Both the position numbers and the translations under genes were made by a program. The notes beneath the pieces were generated by a model. It did not search any database. It had not been told where the DNA came from and saw nothing but the letters and a program-made list of their open reading frames with translations. From NCBI RefSeq assembly GCF_024494465.1, contig NZ_JAETXM010000009.1, positions 62,001 to 126,000 of the forward strand: a stretch of DNA of 64,000 bases, given 5' to 3'. Shown one piece after another: positions 61,518 through 64,000 of this stretch (position 1 is its first letter; each line of letters begins with the position of its first letter). This DNA is from Bacillus sp. V3B. GTDB lineage: Bacteria > Bacillota > Bacilli > Bacillales > Cytobacillaceae.

Positions 61518-62411
61518 CTATACCTTTAAAAATTTTCTAACGGACATTAAACTGCCCCACACACCAATCAACACACCCATTAAAATAAGTAGTCCAGCTA
61601 CTTGATAAATAAACGGGCTAAACTCTAGTAATTGAATAAAATTACCTTTCAGCTTTTCAGATAAGTAGTTATATGAATAGTAATAGGACGCCCCCACAAT
61701 CACAATCGGAAGGACAGACCCTAGTAAACCAAGCCACAGACCTTCGAAGATATATGGCCAACGGATAAACCCATTAGTTGCTCCTACTAATTTCATAATC
61801 TCAATTTCTGTTCTCCGAGCAAAAATAGTAATTTTAATCGTATTAGAAATTAAAAACATTGCTGTGAACAGTAAACCTAGAATTAAAACCATTCCTATGT
61901 TTCTAGCAATACTTGTTACTTCAAAAATCTTTTCTACACTATCTTGTCCATATTTTACCTTTGCTGCAAAATCCATTTTTTTGATCTGCTCAGCCGTTTG
62001 CATAGTATCTGTTGGGTTCTTCGCTTTTACGACAAATACATCGTTAAGCGGGTTATCCTGTTCAAATAACTTAAAGGCTTGTCCATCTTCACCAAAACTA
62101 GTAACCAGATTATCTAGTTCTTCTTCCTTTGGTGAAAATTCCACACTTTTAACAGTTGGAAGCTTTTCAATTTGATCTTGTAGTACTTGTTGATTCTCTT
62201 TTGTTGCGGCAACATCGATATGAACACGAACCTCTACGTCCTCTTCAATATTTGTGGCCACGTTATTAAGATTCATCATAATCACGAAAAAGACCCCAAC
62301 TAATAGGAGGGTAATGGTCACTGCACTCACAGACGCAAACATCATCCAACCATTTCTACCAAGACTCTTAAAACTTTCTCTTACATGCCGGCGAAATGTT
62401 CTAGCCTTCAT
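61518..62411 (-). CDS. ftsX: Cell division ABC transporter permease-like protein FtsX
   Basis: FtsX is the membrane partner of FtsE; it transmits ATP hydrolysis to extracellular peptidoglycan hydrolases. The 297 residues have a cytoplasmic N-terminus (RTFRRHVRESFKSLGRNGWM), helix 1 (about 25-48), a large extracellular loop (50-165) and three further helices with the FtsX-type ARRTEIEIMKLVGATNGFIR. The start ATG 62411 (or 62417) overlaps the ftsE end, so the two are translationally coupled. Confidence 0.95.
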   Translation of the reverse strand: MKARTFRRHVRESFKSLGRNGWMMFASVSAVTITLLLVGVFFVIMMNLNNVATNIEEDVEVRVHIDVAATKENQQVLQDQIEKLPTVKSVEFSPKEEELDNLVTSFGEDGQAFKLFEQDNPLNDVFVVKAKNPTDTMQTAEQIKKMDFAAKVKYGQDSVEKIFEVTSIARNIGMVLILGLLFTAMFLISNTIKITIFARRTEIEIMKLVGATNGFIRWPYIFEGLWLGLLGSVLPIVIVGASYYYSYNYLSEKLKGNFIQLLEFSPFIYQVAGLLILMGVLIGVWGSLMSVRKFLKV

Positions 62412-63087
62412 AGCCATAATCACCTCTCTGTTCGTCACGGGCAATCATACCGCTTTCAATGGCAATGACTCGATGTTTGATCGCGTTCACGATATCTTTA
62501 TTATGGGTTGCCATGACCACGGTTGTCCCTCTCATGTTGATTTCCTTAAATGTTTTCATAATGTCCCATGCTGTATCAGGATCAAGGTTTCCTGTCGGTT
62601 CATCTGCAATGACTACCTTCGGAGAGTTTACGATCGAACGTGCAATCGAAACACGCTGCTGTTCCCCACCTGATAGTTCTTTTGGATGCATACGAGCCTT
62701 ATGCTTCAGACCAACAAGGTCCAAAACTTCCATCACTCGTTTTTTAATATGATCCGGATGCTCCTCAATAACTTCCATCGCAAATGCTACATTTTCAAAT
62801 ATAGTAAGTGTCGGAAGCAATTTAAAGTCTTGAAAAACCACACCAATTTGACGACGAAGCATCGGAATCTTATTCGGCTTTATTTTTGCTAAATTAATCC
62901 CGTTAATCACAATACTTCCTTTTGTAGGCATTTCCTCACAATACATCATTTTTATAAACGTCGTTTTCCCTGCACCACTCGGACCTACGACATAAACAAA
63001 CTCGCCTTGCTTTATTTGCACACTAATCCCATTGGTAGCAACAACTCCATTAGGATACTTTTTGTATACATTTTCCATTTTAATCAT
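62401..63087 (-). CDS. ftsE: Cell division ATP-binding protein FtsE
   Basis: FtsE is the ABC ATPase of the FtsEX complex. The 228 residues show Walker A GPSGAGKT near 36, the Q-loop VVFQDFKLLP, signature LSGGEQQRVSIARS and Walker B VVIADEPTG, with the switch His in MATHNKD. ATG 63087 follows a GGGTGAT site; the longer frame has no site. Regulated activation of cell-wall hydrolysis together with ftsX and the neighbouring LytM protein is its expected role. Confidence 0.96.
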   Translation of the reverse strand: MIKMENVYKKYPNGVVATNGISVQIKQGEFVYVVGPSGAGKTTFIKMMYCEEMPTKGSIVINGINLAKIKPNKIPMLRRQIGVVFQDFKLLPTLTIFENVAFAMEVIEEHPDHIKKRVMEVLDLVGLKHKARMHPKELSGGEQQRVSIARSIVNSPKVVIADEPTGNLDPDTAWDIMKTFKEINMRGTTVVMATHNKDIVNAIKHRVIAIESGMIARDEQRGDYGYEG

Positions 63088-63185
63088 GTTATCACCCAAT
63101 GTATTTTGTGTTGGAAAAAGCAACAATTTTTCTCGACAAAATCGACAAATTTCTACAAAATTCTATTGTTTTTTCCACACATCCC

Positions 63186-63213
63186 ATTATACCATCATAA
63201 TTCGCTAAAATAA
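63186..63213 (-). promoter_or_regulatory. Sigma-A promoter of ftsEX
   Basis: TTATTT (63213-63208) and TATAAT (63191-63186) are 16 bases apart on the minus strand. The -10 is consensus, the -35 weak. Confidence 0.5.
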
Positions 63214-63387
63214 CCGTAAAAAATATTACAGTTTCTTTTCAAATACAAAAACAGTTTTTACTTAGAGCGTTGAAAGCTTCTGAATAGGGCAGAAAAATAG
63301 GGTTTATAAAGACCGTTTGACTTTTTTTAAGATGGGATTGGTAATTTGTGGATTTGAAGGATAGGATAAGATTCTAAATCGTATAAA

Positions 63388-63600
63388 GAAGACTTCCATC
63401 AGTGAGGTTTTTCTTCATCCCGCACTGATGGTTAGGCCCACTTATCGGACCTTTACGGGCAGTTGTTCCCCTACCTATCTTCTTTGTTATACTCTGAATT
63501 TTGAGGTGGGGGTTTTACTGCCTGTTAAGAGTGGGATAAAAAGGTAGATCATACTTGGAGTTTGTTCGAGAAGAAAAGTGGCAGACCCCACAATACAATA
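63388..63600. repeat. Structured intergenic segment, possible dispersed repeat
   Basis: CCATCAGTG (63396-63404) and CACTGATGG (63423-63431) form a stem. The following GGCCCACTTATCGGACC stretch and the rest are unusual for their GC content in an AT-rich gap. I recall similar segments in other Bacillus genomes, but only one copy is present here. No gene lies in this roughly 580-base gap. Confidence 0.35.
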
Positions 63601-63673
63601 TCTAGTAAAAATAAGTTGTACCTAGATTAGATATGGAATAGTCAGTGGGAGTCAGACCTTTATCGATATACGA

Positions 63674-63982
63674 TTATTTTTTAGCCCCTAACCATTCTGC
63701 AACAGCTTTGGCTTCAGCACCTTCAATTAATCGAGGTGCCATTCCTTTTTTTCCTTCTGCAATTACTTTTTCAATATCTTCTACTGACAGTCTTGCACCA
63801 ATGGCACTTAGATCAGCAGCAGGACCGCGTCCCTTTAGATCTCCACCGTGACATCGGGAGCAACTTTGGGTATAAATTTTTTCTGGATCGGCTGTTTCTG
63901 TCGTTGTCGTATCATCGCTTCCACCGCAAGCTGCTAGAACAAGCGAGACCCCCATAAGCAAGGCGAATAGTTCCCCCTTCAT
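63674..63982 (-). CDS. cccB: Cytochrome c-551 CccB (lipoprotein)
   Basis: This small membrane-anchored c-type cytochrome passes electrons near the caa3 oxidase branch. The 102 residues have a lipoprotein signal (LLMGVSLVLAAC), a short Thr/Asp-rich linker, the haem-binding CSRCH near 40 and a late methionine in KKGMAPR as probable sixth ligand. AAAGGGGAGATTTT precedes ATG. It lies upstream of ftsE as in B. subtilis. Lgt at 42521 would lipidate it. Confidence 0.95.
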   Translation of the reverse strand: MKGELFALLMGVSLVLAACGGSDDTTTTETADPEKIYTQSCSRCHGGDLKGRGPAADLSAIGARLSVEDIEKVIAEGKKGMAPRLIEGAEAKAVAEWLGAKK

Positions 63983-64000
63983 AAAATCTCCCCTTTGTAA

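Overview
The window is a chromosomal segment of a low-GC Gram-positive bacterium of the family Bacillaceae (Bacillus sensu lato). Several blocks show this: cggR-gap-pgk-tpiA-gpmI-eno, whiA-yvcK-rapZ beside crh and clpP, lgt-yvoD-ppaX-yvoF beside hprK, csbA/uvrB/uvrA, and ftsE-ftsX with a CtpB protease, MinJ and CccB. Strong AGGAGG-type ribosome sites, occasional TTG/GTG starts, sigma-A promoters, and CtsR, CggR and cre sites point the same way. I cannot name the species.

Layout. 1-4.5 kb: a compact IS200/IS605-like element with no protein gene but with an omega-RNA-like region, then two tandem GPH-family sugar symporters. 4.8-9.2 kb: CarD, an IDEAL protein, a four-gene cluster (unknown protein, small lipoprotein, glutathionylspermidine-synthase-like ATP-grasp protein, DUF350 membrane protein) and a broken sensor-like gene. 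9.3-14.4 kb: the trans-translation and RNA-decay group (ssrA, smpB, rnr) with an esterase and secG. 14.5-24.4 kb: the lower-glycolysis operon under CggR, then a glutaredoxin-like gene and the sigma-54 gene. 24.6-32.9 kb: tRNA-Arg(CCG), clpP under CtsR, crh, whiA, yvcK, rapZ, a Nudix gene, trxB and a TPR protein. 33-40 kb: a histidine operon hisZ-G-D-B-H-A-F-IE. 40.3-46.5 kb: yvoF, ppaX, yvoD, lgt, hprK, yvlD, yvlB. 46.6-52 kb: uvrA, uvrB, csbA. 52-56.6 kb: a CNNM/CBS membrane protein, a zinc-type ArsR repressor and two CDF metal exporters. 56.7-64 kb: minJ, a CtpB protease, an EnvC-like murein hydrolase activator, ftsX, ftsE and cccB. Almost all genes lie on the minus strand.

How genes work together: carbon-flux control recurs (CggR, Crh and HprK, YvcK/RapZ, cre-like sites at a sugar symporter and at cggR). 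Envelope and division functions cluster at the right end (FtsEX with an EnvC-like activator, MinJ, CtpB). Protein and RNA quality control is represented by ssrA/smpB/rnr and clpP.

The most unusual content is non-coding. (1) An element at about 47-461 has the stem-loop ends of an IS200/IS605 transposon, a promoter, an rRNA-leader-like boxA and an omega-RNA-like region, but no tnpA or tnpB. (2) Five copies of a 170-286 bp repeat built from interchangeable hairpin modules sit between genes. All have TTTAT at, or within four bases of, their left edge, the same pentamer that abuts the first element; one copy splits the his operon. (3) A perfectly spaced 87-bp tandem duplication gives ssrA two promoters. 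(4) The region upstream of hprK can fold two mutually exclusive hairpins, resembling an attenuator. No CRISPR array, prophage, restriction system or rRNA operon was seen.
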